The translations under genes and the position numbers were made by a program. 64,000 nucleotides of DNA from Agarophyton chilense. Its lineage: Eukaryota > Rhodophyta > Florideophyceae > Gracilariales > Gracilariaceae. Positions 1-10,879 of this stretch are shown piece by piece. The notes below the pieces were generated by a model. It was given only the letters and a program-made list of their open reading frames with translations, was not told where the DNA came from and did not search any database. The DNA is taken from positions 372,001 through 436,000 of the forward strand of contig JARGXX010000090.1 of assembly GCA_030374765.1 (NCBI GenBank), given 5' to 3'. The first letter of the stretch is position 1; the number at the start of each line of letters is the position of its first letter.

Positions 1-796
1 GTATCAACGTCACCCAGACTAACGACTCGAAAAAAACCACTGAATGCTAGCCAGAGATATTATGATGCATTTCAATGTATGTTTTTGAAACAGTATCATA
101 AAGTACCAGGTAGTGTGTCATTTTCAAATATTTAAATCCTTTTATGGTCATCACTGACTAAACCTCTTCAAAAGTCTCCTAAATAACACTTAAAACATCA
201 GGTATAGCTCGGAGTTTTTAAATGGGGGTTTGGTACTCTTTAGGCTCCATTAAAGCCGTTCAAAGGTATTATTTGATATTACAACAGGTCTCAAGAAAAT
301 TCAAAATATAGGCCGAATACGCGGTGGCAAGGCGCCAAAAACAAACATTTTTAATGAGTGCCATTAGTAACCACTCCAGCCAAACGAACTCGTAGCCTTG
401 ACGAATTGCAGCACGCACCTCAGTTTGCGACCAACAATAAGGCTCGTTCACCTCGCGACGCAACCCAAATCTCCTGAGCGATTTAACCCATCTCGAATTG
501 TAAGCGCCGACGAGGGCTCTCCGCCAGGCGAAACTGCTTTTCAATTCGTCTGTTTTCTGGCAGAGCAGCACGTTCATTTTTATCCTTTTCCGCCTGTGCC
601 CGCTCCCGTTCACGATCCTCTAACGCGGTAAGCATACCATTATCAGTCAATAACAATCCACTTGTTTGGCTAAACGTCCAGTTCACTAACACACCACTAT
701 CACTTCGTATAAATTGCGAGAGGTTCTGAATGGCTCGACGAGTTGCTATAACTGAATAACTATCATATCTAACTAAATAAATATCATAACTAACTG
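1..796. other. Left-edge intergenic DNA, no recognised gene
   Basis: I see no complete gene. Two overlapping minus-strand frames (269-613 and 483-815) are short. One of them reads as a charged, Glu/Arg-rich helical stretch around 480-640 that could be a coiled-coil scrap of an older transposon or gene, but I do not recognise a family. The left edge may cut a larger feature. Confidence 0.4.
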
Positions 797-2094
797 AAGT
801 CTGTTTCCAAATCATATCTCTTTCCCAAAATTTCCGAAAATCGACGTTTAAGCTACAGTAAAGCTAACCAAATCAGTGTGAAAAAATTTGAAGTAATAAT
901 ACTGTTTTCAAAACATAACCGTTATTGCATCCTTTTTACTCTAACGCGAGTTCAGTTGTTTATTTTCGCTCCTTTAGCCTGTATAACACTTACACAACGC
1001 TTCGACATTGATTATATAAAAAGATTGATAGCATTACTGTCAATCTTTTCTCAGCAATCTTTGATACAATTTTTTAAATAAAAAACTGTATCAAATTGTC
1101 TTCCTTGCCCATTATCTATTCAGGCCAACATTGTCCAAATGTTTTCGATAGGGTTGAGGTCAGAAAAGCGCGCAGGCCATTCCATAACCGACTTATTTAG
1201 ACTATTAAACCACAGTGTCATAGAATTGGACTCATGCACAGCTGCATTATCTTGCTGAAAAATGAATTCTTCTACGTGCGTAAATTATGCAAAAGGTTGC
1301 AGATAGTTTTTCTGGAAGCTCAGCATACTTCTCAGAGTCTATAGTAGTTTCAATAAAAGCTATATCAGTTGCACTTTGCGTACGGATTCCAGCCCAAACC
1401 ATTACTGATTTACCTCTTCAATATCTCGTCACAAATTCTTTATTTTCTTTTCGTAGATCATGACAATAAAATTTATAGCAATCTGGACCATCAAGGTTGA
1501 ACTTTTTTCCTCGAAAAAGATAACATTGTTCCATTCAGTTTTCCAATAAGCCTTTTTAGCACACCATTCAACACGATTGTTCTTTTGATGATCTTTTTTT
1601 AAAAAAGGTTTTTTCATTCATGCGTACTTGAACAGTTTTTGACAGTTAACTGCCAGCCATATAGTACATCTCCATAGAGACATATTTAGATTTTTGACAA
1701 TTTTTCCGCAAAATGAAGTTTCATGGCAGATTTCTCGCTTGATTTCACTTTTACCGGCTGGAAAAAGTGACGTAGTTCCGCCAGTGGAACGCTTTGTTTC
1801 GTATGTAACGGGGTTTTTCATGAAGTTTCTGGTTGTTTTTAGCTTCGCTTGAGTTTTCGCGCTATATCTGCTGGAATCATACCCTGGCCCTTTAACTCCA
1901 TGATTTGAAGCTGTTCAGAACGCGTAAGAGGCGGGCCACGAGCCATGATTGAGCTAATGGTTGTATAAAGGATATACTTTTGAAACAGTTTTTTGGACTT
2001 GATTGTTTTTTTTTGGTGTGAAATGTGCTATACAGTACATGAAATGTCCTTTTGGCGCATTTTTAGTCAAGGGATTTATTTTTGAAACGCACTG
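797..2094 (-). mobile_element. Tc1/mariner-like DNA transposon, copy A (degenerate)
   Basis: A 1.3-kb element transcribed leftwards. The right end reads CAGTGCGTTTC inward, followed outside by TA at 2095-2096. The left end reads AAGTCTGTTTC, the same terminus as in copies B (26363-28402) and C (63931 onward). The transposase would start at 1946 (MARGPPLTRSEQLQI), a helix-turn-helix start that matches copy B almost word for word. Further pieces are a second HTH-like segment (1618-1821), the first catalytic region (1429-1617, WNNVIFFEEK where the family has an SDEK-type motif) and the block FQQDNAAVHE followed by LNPIENIW near 1120-1270. The frame is broken by stops and shifts and the first catalytic Asp appears lost, so this copy is dead. 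The family is DD34E-like (known of Tc1). Confidence 0.85.
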
Positions 2095-2096
2095 TA

Positions 2097-2480
2097 TATG
2101 AACGTTTCATATTCTTGGAAAATATTGAAAAATATAATTACCAAAGCGACCGTATTTGGTCTACTGACCCTGCCTTGGTGCACCGGATGATATTTTGACA
2201 TGAAAGTTTTGGTTTTGTTTTTTTATCAGCTGTACTGTAGTCTAAAAACAACCTTCCCGTCGTGGTCAAATTGGAGCAAGGGCTATTGTGCAGCAGTCGG
2301 TTTCAAAAGCCGGAAACGGCAATATAAAGACTTTAAAGGCATCTTTTAACGTCCTCAGATGCCCCAAGTACATTCGGTAGTGTACTCATACGCATAGACC
2401 TAATCTGTCGTGCATAGAATCCAATCTGGACCCAGAGTTTGATCAGAACATTCGTAGCTAAGATAAAGCGTTGAACAAAA
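2097..2480. other. Spacer between Tc1 copy A and the pogo-like element
   Basis: I see no gene. It may include the left terminal part of the pogo-like transposon that follows, but I could not define a terminal inverted repeat for that element. Confidence 0.35.
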
Positions 2481-2699
2481 AGTGCGTCATCTCCAAGAGA
2501 GGATCGGTTTGAATTCTACAGCTGAGACGGGATACAGATCAATGAAGCACTTGGGCAACTGCTTCATAACTGCAATGGGCTACGCAACGCAAGAGGTTTC
2601 TTTTACTACCGGCAAAAACCAGTCAACATCATTCCGTTCTGCAGACTACTCGCAGAACATGGAATAGTCAATGCAAAAGAAATAATTTACAATACGCAA

Positions 2700-4083
2700 A
2701 CACAATGAGCGGGAAGAAACTTTGCGGAAGCTACGGAGAGAAGCTATTATTCTGCTACTGGAAAAAAAATCCCATTCGCAATATCACAAAGTTAACAAAC
2801 CCATCCAATGGAACAATCTGTAAAATGAAAAAGAACATATCCCAATTCGAACAATCAGGTAACTGTATTGCGACGCCTTTCACAACATTCGACGTGGCAA
2901 GCCAACAGTAACAACGATAACATAAGAAAAGAAAATCGTTAATCGCTTCATCGAGGTTGCCCAGAAAGGTTTTGTAACCAATGTGCATACACTGAAATCA
3001 ATTGCGGCAAATGTAGCGAGCGAAAACCCTCTCTAGTTCTCGAATGGATACCCTTCCGACGATTGGGTACGTTCCTTCAGAGCCCGACACAGAGAGATCA
3101 CCTCCAGGAAAGCAGAGGACAACGATGGAGTTAAAATTGCTGCTGAAAATCCTGAACATTTGAAAACATTTGAATAAGCTCTTATAGCTTCTCAAACCCA
3201 AAACCATTAAATACTGGAAGATCCTGTTTTGGTATGGAATGTGGACGACGCAGACGTAGTTGGCGAGAGAGGTAATGTTGAGAAAGCCTTCGTAGGGGTT
3301 CATAATAAGCTTGGAGGATTCAAAATCAATTCAACCAAGCCATGAAAGCTTTTTACAGCAGTTGTTGTTATGCGCGCCGCTGGATATGTGCTGCCACCGT
3401 TCTTCATTTTTGAGGGCAAATACGTTATAAAATGGTGGTCTGGCTCTCTACATGAAGAAATCAAGTATGAGAACGGTCTTCCTCACTGGATGACGCACGA
3501 AGACTGGTTCCACCGTTATGCCTTCATAATTGGGACAGAAAATGGCTCCACGACGAAGGAGATTATACCATACATAATCAATCACTTTTTGTGCCGCGCC
3601 TCCCAATATTTGGAACCCAACAAAAAGTCCGTGCTTGTATTGGATGGTCACAGGTATCGGAATGGCTTTTACTGGCTGGAACCAGCTATTGAGAATAATG
3701 TAGAAATCGTACACAGCCCAGCAAATACTTCTCACTTCCTGAAAGCCCATGACAATACTTTTAACCATGTGTTCAAAGAAGCAACAAGCTCCATGCGTAA
3801 TTATCTGTCTCGAGATACAAATGTTGACTTCATGGACATGGGAAATAAGTTGCGTCTTGGTATCACAGGTTTCAAGGCTCTCACTAAGACTATCGTGAAA
3901 GCCGCGGTTGAGAACACGAAAATGCGGCCGATGGATTTTCGGTTTGTACAGTGAGCCGAGGAGAAGTGGAATGAAACAACTTCGAGAAGGAAGGACGCAG
4001 CGAACAATTAAAATAAGCGGATTACAGACAACGCCTTTCTCAAGAATGTCAATGGCAATTTAGCCGACAAAGGATCTTTATTA
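2700..4083 (+). pseudogene. Pogo/Tigger-like (DDE_1) transposase, first part
   Basis: A DDE_1 superfamily transposase remnant that would bind and cut transposon ends in the nucleus. The region 2700-2910 reads as a weak HTH-type N-terminus. From about 2930 a CENP-B/Tc5-like segment is readable, followed near 3235 by the first catalytic region VLVWNVDDADV. The best-preserved frame is 3370-3954 (194 codons), with APG-like YVLPPFFIFEGK, LVLDGHRYRNGF (second catalytic Asp) and SPANTSHFLKAHDNTFNHVF (third catalytic region), all classic for Tigger/pogo/jerky proteins. Frame changes and stops upstream and after 3954 show it is not functional. The coding tail is cut at 4083 by a retroelement insertion and resumes at about 7606. 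Confidence 0.8.
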
Positions 4084-4210
4084 ATATGACGACCGGTCAT
4101 ATTTGAATTGCTCTGTAATTGGTGTCTTCGGGTTGCTTAATGATGCAACCTTCTGGTCGTCTTACTATATTACATGGCACCCGTTTATGTCTTATGGGGT
4201 GCTGTAGTTT
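4084..4210 (+). repeat. Left inverted repeat of the copia-like fossil
   Basis: A 127-bp arm that begins with the near-palindrome ATATGACGACCGGTCATAT and ends in GGGGTGCTGTAGTTT. It matches the reverse complement of 7479-7605 with roughly a dozen differences. LTR elements should carry direct repeats, so the orientation is odd. Confidence 0.85.
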
Positions 4211-7200
4211 TTTTCTTAGAGAGTCCTTTAAATCGTCTTCATTACCGTGAGGAGCTATGCGAGCTTTAAGCTACAATGAACCATCATCATTCTTTTTCAA
4301 CTTGTAAAGTGTATGACTGTTTATAATATTAGACGCCGATGGAACCTTACTCTTAGGCAGAGGTCGCACAGTCTTCAGGAATGTCTCCTCCTCCGTTCTG
4401 TAAGCATTGATAGGAGGAAACTGATCAAATCCTTGCGCCTGGTGAATGAGAAATGGTTTGTTACCCAAGTGGTCTAACATCGATAACAGAACAGAACTTT
4501 CAATACTAGTAACCTCCAAACCACTTGAAACTTTACCAGAGTTTGCAGGAAGTGCACTTACAATTTTCCAATGTTCCTTTGTCATATCTAGACATTCTGT
4601 GTCACTATCATCATAGTGGATCTCTAGGTGTCCGTCGTCTGCTGTAGTGTGCACAATACCATCGTAGAACTGATCATCCATTGGCCAAAAAACAGAGATT
4701 CTTTCACCAAGTGCAGGTTCGGACTTCGAGGTCTCTGTTGAAAAATCATCGCCAGCAGGTTCTTCAGCCTCATAAGAGGATTCTACAGCACCATTTACAT
4801 TATGGTCCGTGACACCATAATATCTTTCGTGAAGGAGCTCATCTAATTCGTCAATATCATCTTGCACATATTGCGCAAGGCTCTTATTTGGTATGGCAGG
4901 GCGAATGTCTTCGACAGCGACATACATTTGGCGTCTACCTTTCCAGGAACAGAGACGGAGCGGGCATCATAATTGATAGAGAGGATTGGTGTAGCCACTG
5001 ACCATGTTCCCTTCTTTTCGTGCTCTTTCTTCTGGAAGACCTCAACAAGGTCACCAACAGAAATAGGTAACTCTTGAACTTCGTTTGATCGCAGAATAAG
5101 AGCTAACTTACGGCGAGATTGAATCCTTTCACGGGCTTCTAGGACATCATCAGGTACAATACAATCCTGGGGTCTAGAAGCAACGGGGTTGGTGAAACCC
5201 TTTGCTAATTCGAAGGCAGACATAGTGTCATTACCATACAAATCATTTTATTTAGAAACTGCCTTGTGTGCAGCAAGCTTAGAGTCAAATTCTGAGCCAG
5301 CAGCTTCCTTCAGTCGGAGATATATACTGCGAGTTATGCTGTGTTTAGACACGATTGGGTTCTTTGAGTGTCGTCCAGGGGGACCTGAACGAATCCGAAT
5401 ACCCATCTTGTCAGCGTAAGCTTTGAACTCGCCCATTTAGAAAGCCTGGTCCGCTTGAATTGAATCAGGATACCAGAACTGACTGACCCAACTGGCCTCA
5501 AATCCAAGTACTGCATCATAAAGCTTGGTAGAAGAAACAATGTATGCCGTTGAATATCTCGAAATGAGATCCATGCAATGCATGAGAAGAATTTCATCCA
5601 GATTGAAGTGATCCACGCACAAGACCTCGTTGAAACTCTTTGATAAAGAGCTGATCAAGACCTTTGTATTAGGCTGCGGTACAGCAGTACAACGACAAGC
5701 TGTGCACTCTTACATGGTTCTTGCAACATAGAAGGCTATTGTGTCATTCAAAATGTTATTCCTTTCCAGAAGAAGCTGATAATCTGTAAAGCTTTCATGT
5801 CCACATACATGCTTGTGAACTTTATCGACTACCTTCTTAAGTTCCTTCCATTGCGTATTATATAGAGTTACAGCACTTGGACATGACAAAGTTGACGTAC
5901 CCTTTTCTTTTTCGATGAAACTAACCAGTGGTACATAGCTTAAGAACTCGTGGTCAACCATAGAGATATGGTCGACATTTCCATCTGTGACAAATGCTAG
6001 AGCACTTCTTTCAAGGTGCTTTATATTGGCCTTCCTTGTAACATTTCTGCCAATTACCCACTGCGATGAGCCTTCAAGGACTAGATGTGTTATGTTGACA
6101 GAGCGTCCACTGTCAGAATTCGCTGTGAGCACAGTGGATCCTAGAATGCGACGAGCTGGACTGGCATGTTTTCCTGTACCATACTGCCAGTGTGTGTGAC
6201 CATTGAGGGCCATTGGTATTTGATCCAGCTTCGTACTAGTCTGCAGTCCAGCATTTCCGGTGAGAAGGTTCATTTCGACTTGTCCAATTGCCGAGTAAGG
6301 TGTTCCGTCATCAACTAACGGGCCAGGTTGACCTAATGCAGGAAATGATGCTGAAGATCCGGAAACTGTAGCCATGTTAAAAGACACACTTTTCTTCTTA
6401 CCCCTATCGTAACCGGTAGATGCATTGTCCGAGGTAGATGAATATCCGTCACGAGCATTTCGTGAGTTTCCGTTCTGAGGTGAATCAAACGACTTCAGGT
6501 GTGATGCTAAGGATCCGTCATGTTTATGGTTCCTTTTCCAATGACCATACTTTCCACACTTGTGACAAGGAAATTTCATTGTGATATTGTTTCCATTGTA
6601 GCGCCCTTTCCCATGACTCGTAGTTCCAGCAGAACTAGCAGTGAGGGCATCCATAGAACTTATTGCAGGTACAGACTTGTCACAATGCTTGATGACAGAC
6701 GAGAAAGGCTGATATGTTATTGCACTCAGGAATTCATCATTAGATGATTGTGCATTTAAGTTCTCAGCAGCTGGTGCAGCTGCTGCTAGTACTGATACTC
6801 GCGGTGAGTCATCAATCGAATAATTAGATAGCAGCATGAAAGCTGCGATACATTCCGGAAGCTTCGTCGTTGTGGAAATGGAATTGAATTTTGCAACCTG
6901 TGCAGAGAACCTAGACTCAAAGTTCTTCATACTTCAGTGTTCCCACGACGGGTATTCCAGAGAGCGCTGAAAGCACGATATGCTTCACTAACAACAGTCA
7001 AGGAATCTCTTTGATAGACATTTCCAACTAACAATTGTACAGCTCCATCGGCAGTCAACTGCTGGTCCGTAATTTCAGAACAAAGGTCTTTGGCACGTCC
7101 GAACAGTTGAGACTTCAGACAAATTGCTTGAAGAGTAGTAGGAATTTTATTGCTGTTGGAGTCGGGTAGTGAATCGTGGAACATTTGACATGAACGAACA

Positions 7201-7478
7201 GCATCGCGAAATTCTCCTTGGTCACCTTTTCCGTCGGTCAAAGGAGGTGATCTTGCATCCCAAGAGAATTTAGGCCTTGACGGCAGGTTTGACTGGGGCG
7301 TTGGGCCCATAACTAAGAAAAGTTGGGCTGTAACCTGAAATCGATACACGTCGATAACACAAACAAGGTGTAGAACAAAGTACACCCAAGCATCGGATAG
7401 CGTTGCCCGTCGTTTTACAATAAAGACTCAGATAGACATTAAGTAGCAAACAACAATGCATACGAAGCATAGACATGC

Positions 7479-7605
7479 AAACTACAGCACCCCATAAGAC
7501 ATAAACGGGTGCCATGTAAGATAATAAGAAGACTAGAAGGTTGCATCATTAAGCAACCCGCAGAAAAGAATTACAGGGCAATTCAAATATGACCGGTCGT
7601 CATAT
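7479..7605 (-). repeat. Right inverted repeat of the copia-like fossil
   Basis: Reverse-complement partner of 4084-4210. It lies just upstream of the gag-like region, so the pair may represent the element's 5' terminal sequence duplicated in inverted form at the other end. Confidence 0.85.
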
Positions 7606-8150
7606 TTATAGTATTTTTCTCAAAAACGCGTGAGGCTAGACAAATTCTTCGAAAAGTCGTAGGGCGGAAAGACTCATCGTTGAACTTACTCCAACATCAA
7701 AAAAGAACAAAAAGGCAGAAGGAAAATTATTTGATAGCACAAAGATATCAAAGAGTACCCCGGCCATATATCTAACGTATAATAAAGTTATAGAAAAACA
7801 TAAAAAAGTGGGTGAGTTGGCGCAGAAAATGGAACTCGATAAACAAAAGAGTAAAGAAGAAGCCATTACGTCCAGAAAACATGAAGCAGTAGAAAAAGCG
7901 CATCGAACGCGAGAGAAACCGCTCAAAAAAGCTTAACTTCAACGAAAGGAAGCGAAAGAATCTGCACAGATTATCCAAAAACGATAGTGCATTGAACTGC
8001 AGAACATGAACAAATGACAATAGGCAAAACTGAAAAAACATGCAGGGAAGGCTGGAAAAAACGCCTCCCAATCGACGGAAACACATTGACTGCGCGAACT
8101 GTTAAGAAAAAAGTCCATGCCAATTTCTACATCAAATCAAATTAAAATAA
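7606..8150 (+). pseudogene. Pogo/Tigger-like transposase, C-terminal tail
   Basis: Continuation of the transposase interrupted at 4083. From about 7690 to 7935 the plus strand reads a Lys/Glu-rich helical tail (VIEKHKKVGELAQKMELDKQ and onward), of the sort found after the DDE core in Tigger-like proteins. The neighbouring minus-strand frames (7636-7926, 7772-8086) are hydrophobic shadows of this basic coding sequence. The tail ends before a Tc1-type element at 8179. Confidence 0.6.
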
Positions 8151-8398
8151 GTCTGCCAATGACTTTCTCTTCCACCTACAGTGGTGTGCAAAAGTATAAG
8201 AACACCCCGCAAACCTGGTATGTGGGGCGCACAAAGTAGAGAGGTAACCCTTGAACACGGTAAAATGTCGGCAACAAGGTTGAAATGAGTTTCATGAACT
8301 CTTTTTTAATAGAACAGGCACCTAACGAACGGCAGCTGCAGAATAACATATAATACCTGCGTCAGAAGTAAAAGAAAGATATTTTATTTATTGCACAA

Positions 8399-9281
8399 TG
8401 AAGGACAATGCCCTTCAAGGTTTCTTCGCAGGACTTAGAAGTTTCGCTCGCTTGAGGAATAGCTTGGGCTATGACAAGCTATACCGCTATTGCGTGCTGA
8501 CGGCCGGTTAGGACCGGACGGGCACACTGGTGGAACACGTGGACTGCACGGATGCCAACGCTCGAGTACGAGGCGTGCCACACGTGGCCCGAACTGTACC
8601 TAATGGTTAGTATTATTTAGTAATTTTTAGTATTTATTTAGCTACGCTATCGCTATTTAGTGTCTATTTTTCGAGCGCGCGCCCACTGTCAGGGGCCGCG
8701 CGACACACTACATAGGAGGTTGAGCACTGCTCCCCAGTAGAAACCCTCTTGGGAGACCACGGAGGGAGTCCTGGGTCTGAACTTTTTGCCTTCGGCGTGT
8801 CTTCACCGCATACTGCGTGAGCGCCCGTTGCACGTTAGTTCATCCGCCCCTCTGTCGACCAGAGTGCTACCACCACCGTGGGTTCATATTTAATCGCCGA
8901 AACTTGTCGTAGTCTCGCCCCTGTATAGGGTTTCACCCCAGTTTTCCTCTTGTTTTCCTTTTTGGCTCTCGTGAGTGGCCGCCTCATTCACCCCGCTCGT
9001 CCACCTCATACGAGTGTTTCCTCGCTTCTTTTCCGACAATCGCCGTGGTACCGCTCCGCATAGGATTGGTCACACCCCGGACTGTGCCGTGCTCACCTAA
9101 ACACTCTAGGCATATCCCACCGGATTGGCCTCGGTCTTACACCCGACTTCGTCGTGCCTTTCCAGAGTGGCTCTGTTTCTGTGCTCCGCTGGGACGCGTC
9201 TCCTCCGCCTGAGGCGTGTCTCTCAAGAGAGGAAGATAGCGAACATCTTCGTGGTTTCTCCGCTCCAAGCGTTGTCCTACA
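8399..9281 (+). repeat. Solo LTR related to the 31-43 kb gypsy element
   Basis: An 883-bp sequence that starts TGAAGGACAATG and ends GTTGTCCTACA, flanked on both sides by the perfect 5-bp duplication CACAA (8394-8398 and 9282-9286). Start, end and several internal words (GTTTCTCCGCTCCAAGCG, CTTTTTGCCTTCGGCGTG) parallel the 939-bp LTRs of the gypsy element at 31002-42987, but the two are clearly diverged. A whole element presumably inserted here and was lost by LTR-LTR recombination (known behaviour of the class). Confidence 0.85.
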
Positions 9282-9304
9282 CACAACAAAACAGCAAAGG
9301 AGTT

Positions 9305-10301
9305 TTAATACTTTGTTTTCTTCCCATTGGTTTTAATTGCAGCCATGAAACGACGTGGCATGCTTCTGGAAAGCATAGTGAGCATGTTTGCGTCTAATTT
9401 CGACCACTCACCACTTAGTGCCTGTTTTAGCTCTTCTTTTGAACCAAACTGGCGATTATCAGCATACACTCTGTACGCCAAAATACTCCAAAGGTTCTCG
9501 ATAAGGTTAAGATCCGGTGAGTGTGCAGGCCATTCCAAGAGCTCAATATATTTTTCCTTAAACCAAGCCTTAGAGTATTTAGATACATAAATGGGAGCAT
9601 TGTCTTGCTGAAATATAAGCTCCTCCACATGTTACTCGTCCATCCAAGGTAGAAATTTGGACTTTAGCATCTCTAAATAGCGCTCCGAATTAATATTTCC
9701 ATCATATAAACCAAAGGGCCTTTTCCATAACGAGAAAAACATTCCCAAACAATCACTAAAAATCCTCCATTCTTCCTCTTAGAAAAAACTTGTTCATCAT
9801 GATGTAAATCATGCCAGTAATAATTCCACCCATCTGGGCCGTCACCGTTAATTTTTTCTCGTCGGACCATACAATCATATTCCATTCGTGACGATAAAAT
9901 CAATTGTATCGCATGGCCCATTCGAGACGCGCAATTCGATGCTGTTCGGTAATCAGGGGTGCCGATTTTTTCTTCTTGTACTCGAATGTGTTCAAGCGAT
10001 GGATAGACGTTTTCACAGTAGAAAAGAAAACGTAGAGATTGAGATCCTTTTTTAAAACTTTAGCGGAGCAGAATTTCTTAGAAAGAAGCCGCTTTATGTG
10101 ACGGGTATCATAAAATGTGAGTTTATGCGGCCTTCCACTTCTTTTCTTCGTAACATCTACGCTTTGTCGTTTCAGGCATTAGTGTACAGCTGTTTTTAAG
10201 CGATTTATATGAGTTTCGTTGCGTTATAAGGACAGATAGGCTCCATGAAGTGCAATTATTTGGGCGACTTCTGTGCTGTTAGGTTGTTTACTCTTCGGCA
10301 T
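9305..10301 (-). pseudogene. Tc1-like transposase (broken)
   Basis: A DD34E-type transposase relic. The start at 10301 reads MPKSKQPNSTEVAQIIALHG, a Tc1-type HTH start, and breaks after about 25 codons. The middle part (9673-9921) has GPDGWNYYWHDL, which in the family follows the first catalytic SDEKKF motif, but here the preceding residues read VRREKI, so the first Asp is gone. The C-terminal part (9305-9628) is well kept: FQQDNAPIYVSKYSKAWF (second catalytic Asp) and WPAHSPDLNLIENLWSILA (third acidic residue), ending KTNGKKTKY. At least three frame breaks lie between the pieces. It is inactive on present sequence. Confidence 0.85.
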
Positions 10302-10497
10302 AGTTTGAAAGGTTTAAAGAACCTTGAAAAAGGTCTAAAACTACGAAGGAGAATGATTTGTAGTACAGGTGCGCCATGGATACTGTTTTGTGTACGTGGA
10401 ACATCAGTACTCGTCTTTTTTTGAAATATTTCTTATATTTTTGCACTGCTGCAGAAACAGTGCTTTAAAAACTGTGACGAATGTATAAGTTTTGGGC

Positions 10498-10872
10498 CTA
10501 AGTTGAATGAATAGTGTTTATTAATGATGTGTCAGCTTGCTGTTCTCTAAATCTTTTCTTCATCTGGCTCTCGGAAGCCCTTTTTAGGTCAAAAAACACA
10601 CCGTTCTTATATTTTTGCATACTACTGTAGCTAAGCATTTGAAATTGAATTGCTGAGTAGGCTTTTGATACCCAGCTAATTCTTAGATTCTCCATTATTG
10701 AACGAAATGATTTCCGAGCTGCAGCGCAGAACGTTCGCCAAACGCTTTGAACTGTGTGAATCAGGTAAGAGTAAGGATGAATTGCGTCACAAGCACGTCT
10801 TGGCTGAGTAAGATATGTGTGCACAAAATTTGTAGGAGCTGCACGAAGTTTAAAAATGCGCCTTCGAGTCAC
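10498..10872 (-). CDS. Hypothetical 124-codon frame, unsupported
   Basis: An open frame of 124 codons beginning MTRRRIFKLRAAPTNF, rich in Arg, Ser and Phe. I recognise no motif. It lies in AT-rich DNA next to a Tc1-like element, has no neighbour that suggests a function, and could be chance or a decayed fragment. Confidence 0.15.
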   Translation of the reverse strand: MTRRRIFKLRAAPTNFVHTYLTQPRRACDAIHPYSYLIHTVQSVWRTFCAAARKSFRSIMENLRISWVSKAYSAIQFQMLSYSSMQKYKNGVFFDLKRASESQMKKRFREQQADTSLINTIHST

Positions 10873-10879
10873 ACTAAGT

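Larger units (their letters stand above)
4084..7605 (-). mobile_element. Copia-like LTR-class retroelement fossil with inverted ends and a Tudor-like domain
   Basis: A retroelement fossil reading right to left. Its parts run in Ty1/copia order: a gag-like region (about 7.3-6.5 kb) with a zinc knuckle near 6530-6560 (CHKCGKYGHW), a protease-like site (VDDGTPYSAIG, about 6300), an integrase zinc-binding and core region (about 5.85-5.3 kb, VDHFNLDE and DLISRYS), a Tudor-like segment (about 4.73-4.56 kb, ISVFWPMDDQFYDG and IHYDDSD) and the beginning of a copia reverse transcriptase (about 4.45-4.2 kb). It is bounded by 127-bp repeats in inverted, not direct, orientation and lies inside a pogo-like transposon, with AT-rich flanks that could be a short target duplication. 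It is broken, with several breaks, and not recent. Confidence 0.75.
8179..10450 (-). mobile_element. Tc1-like DNA transposon, second family, interrupted by a solo LTR
   Basis: Left end TA then CAGTGGTGTGCAAAAGTATA. The right end (about 10425-10450) read inward is CAGTGCAAAAATATAAGAA, giving similar but imperfect terminal inverted repeats. The element is leftward and contains a transposase relic (9305-10301). Its 3' untranslated part is split by the solo LTR at 8399-9281. It appears to be inserted in, or directly against, the tail of the pogo-like transposon, making the left flank at least three layers deep. The right boundary is uncertain by about 10 bases. Confidence 0.75.

Noticed and set aside
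4084-7605. Polinton or other inverted-repeat DNA element
   Set aside because: The interior codes for copia-type gag, protease and integrase only. No polymerase B, ATPase or capsid genes are seen.
7636-8086. Phe/Leu-rich minus-strand membrane proteins
   Set aside because: They are complements of a Lys/Glu-rich plus-strand transposase tail, a common shadow effect.
10498-10872. Real protein gene next to the Tc1 element
   Set aside because: Kept only as a low-confidence frame: no recognisable domain and no conserved neighbour.
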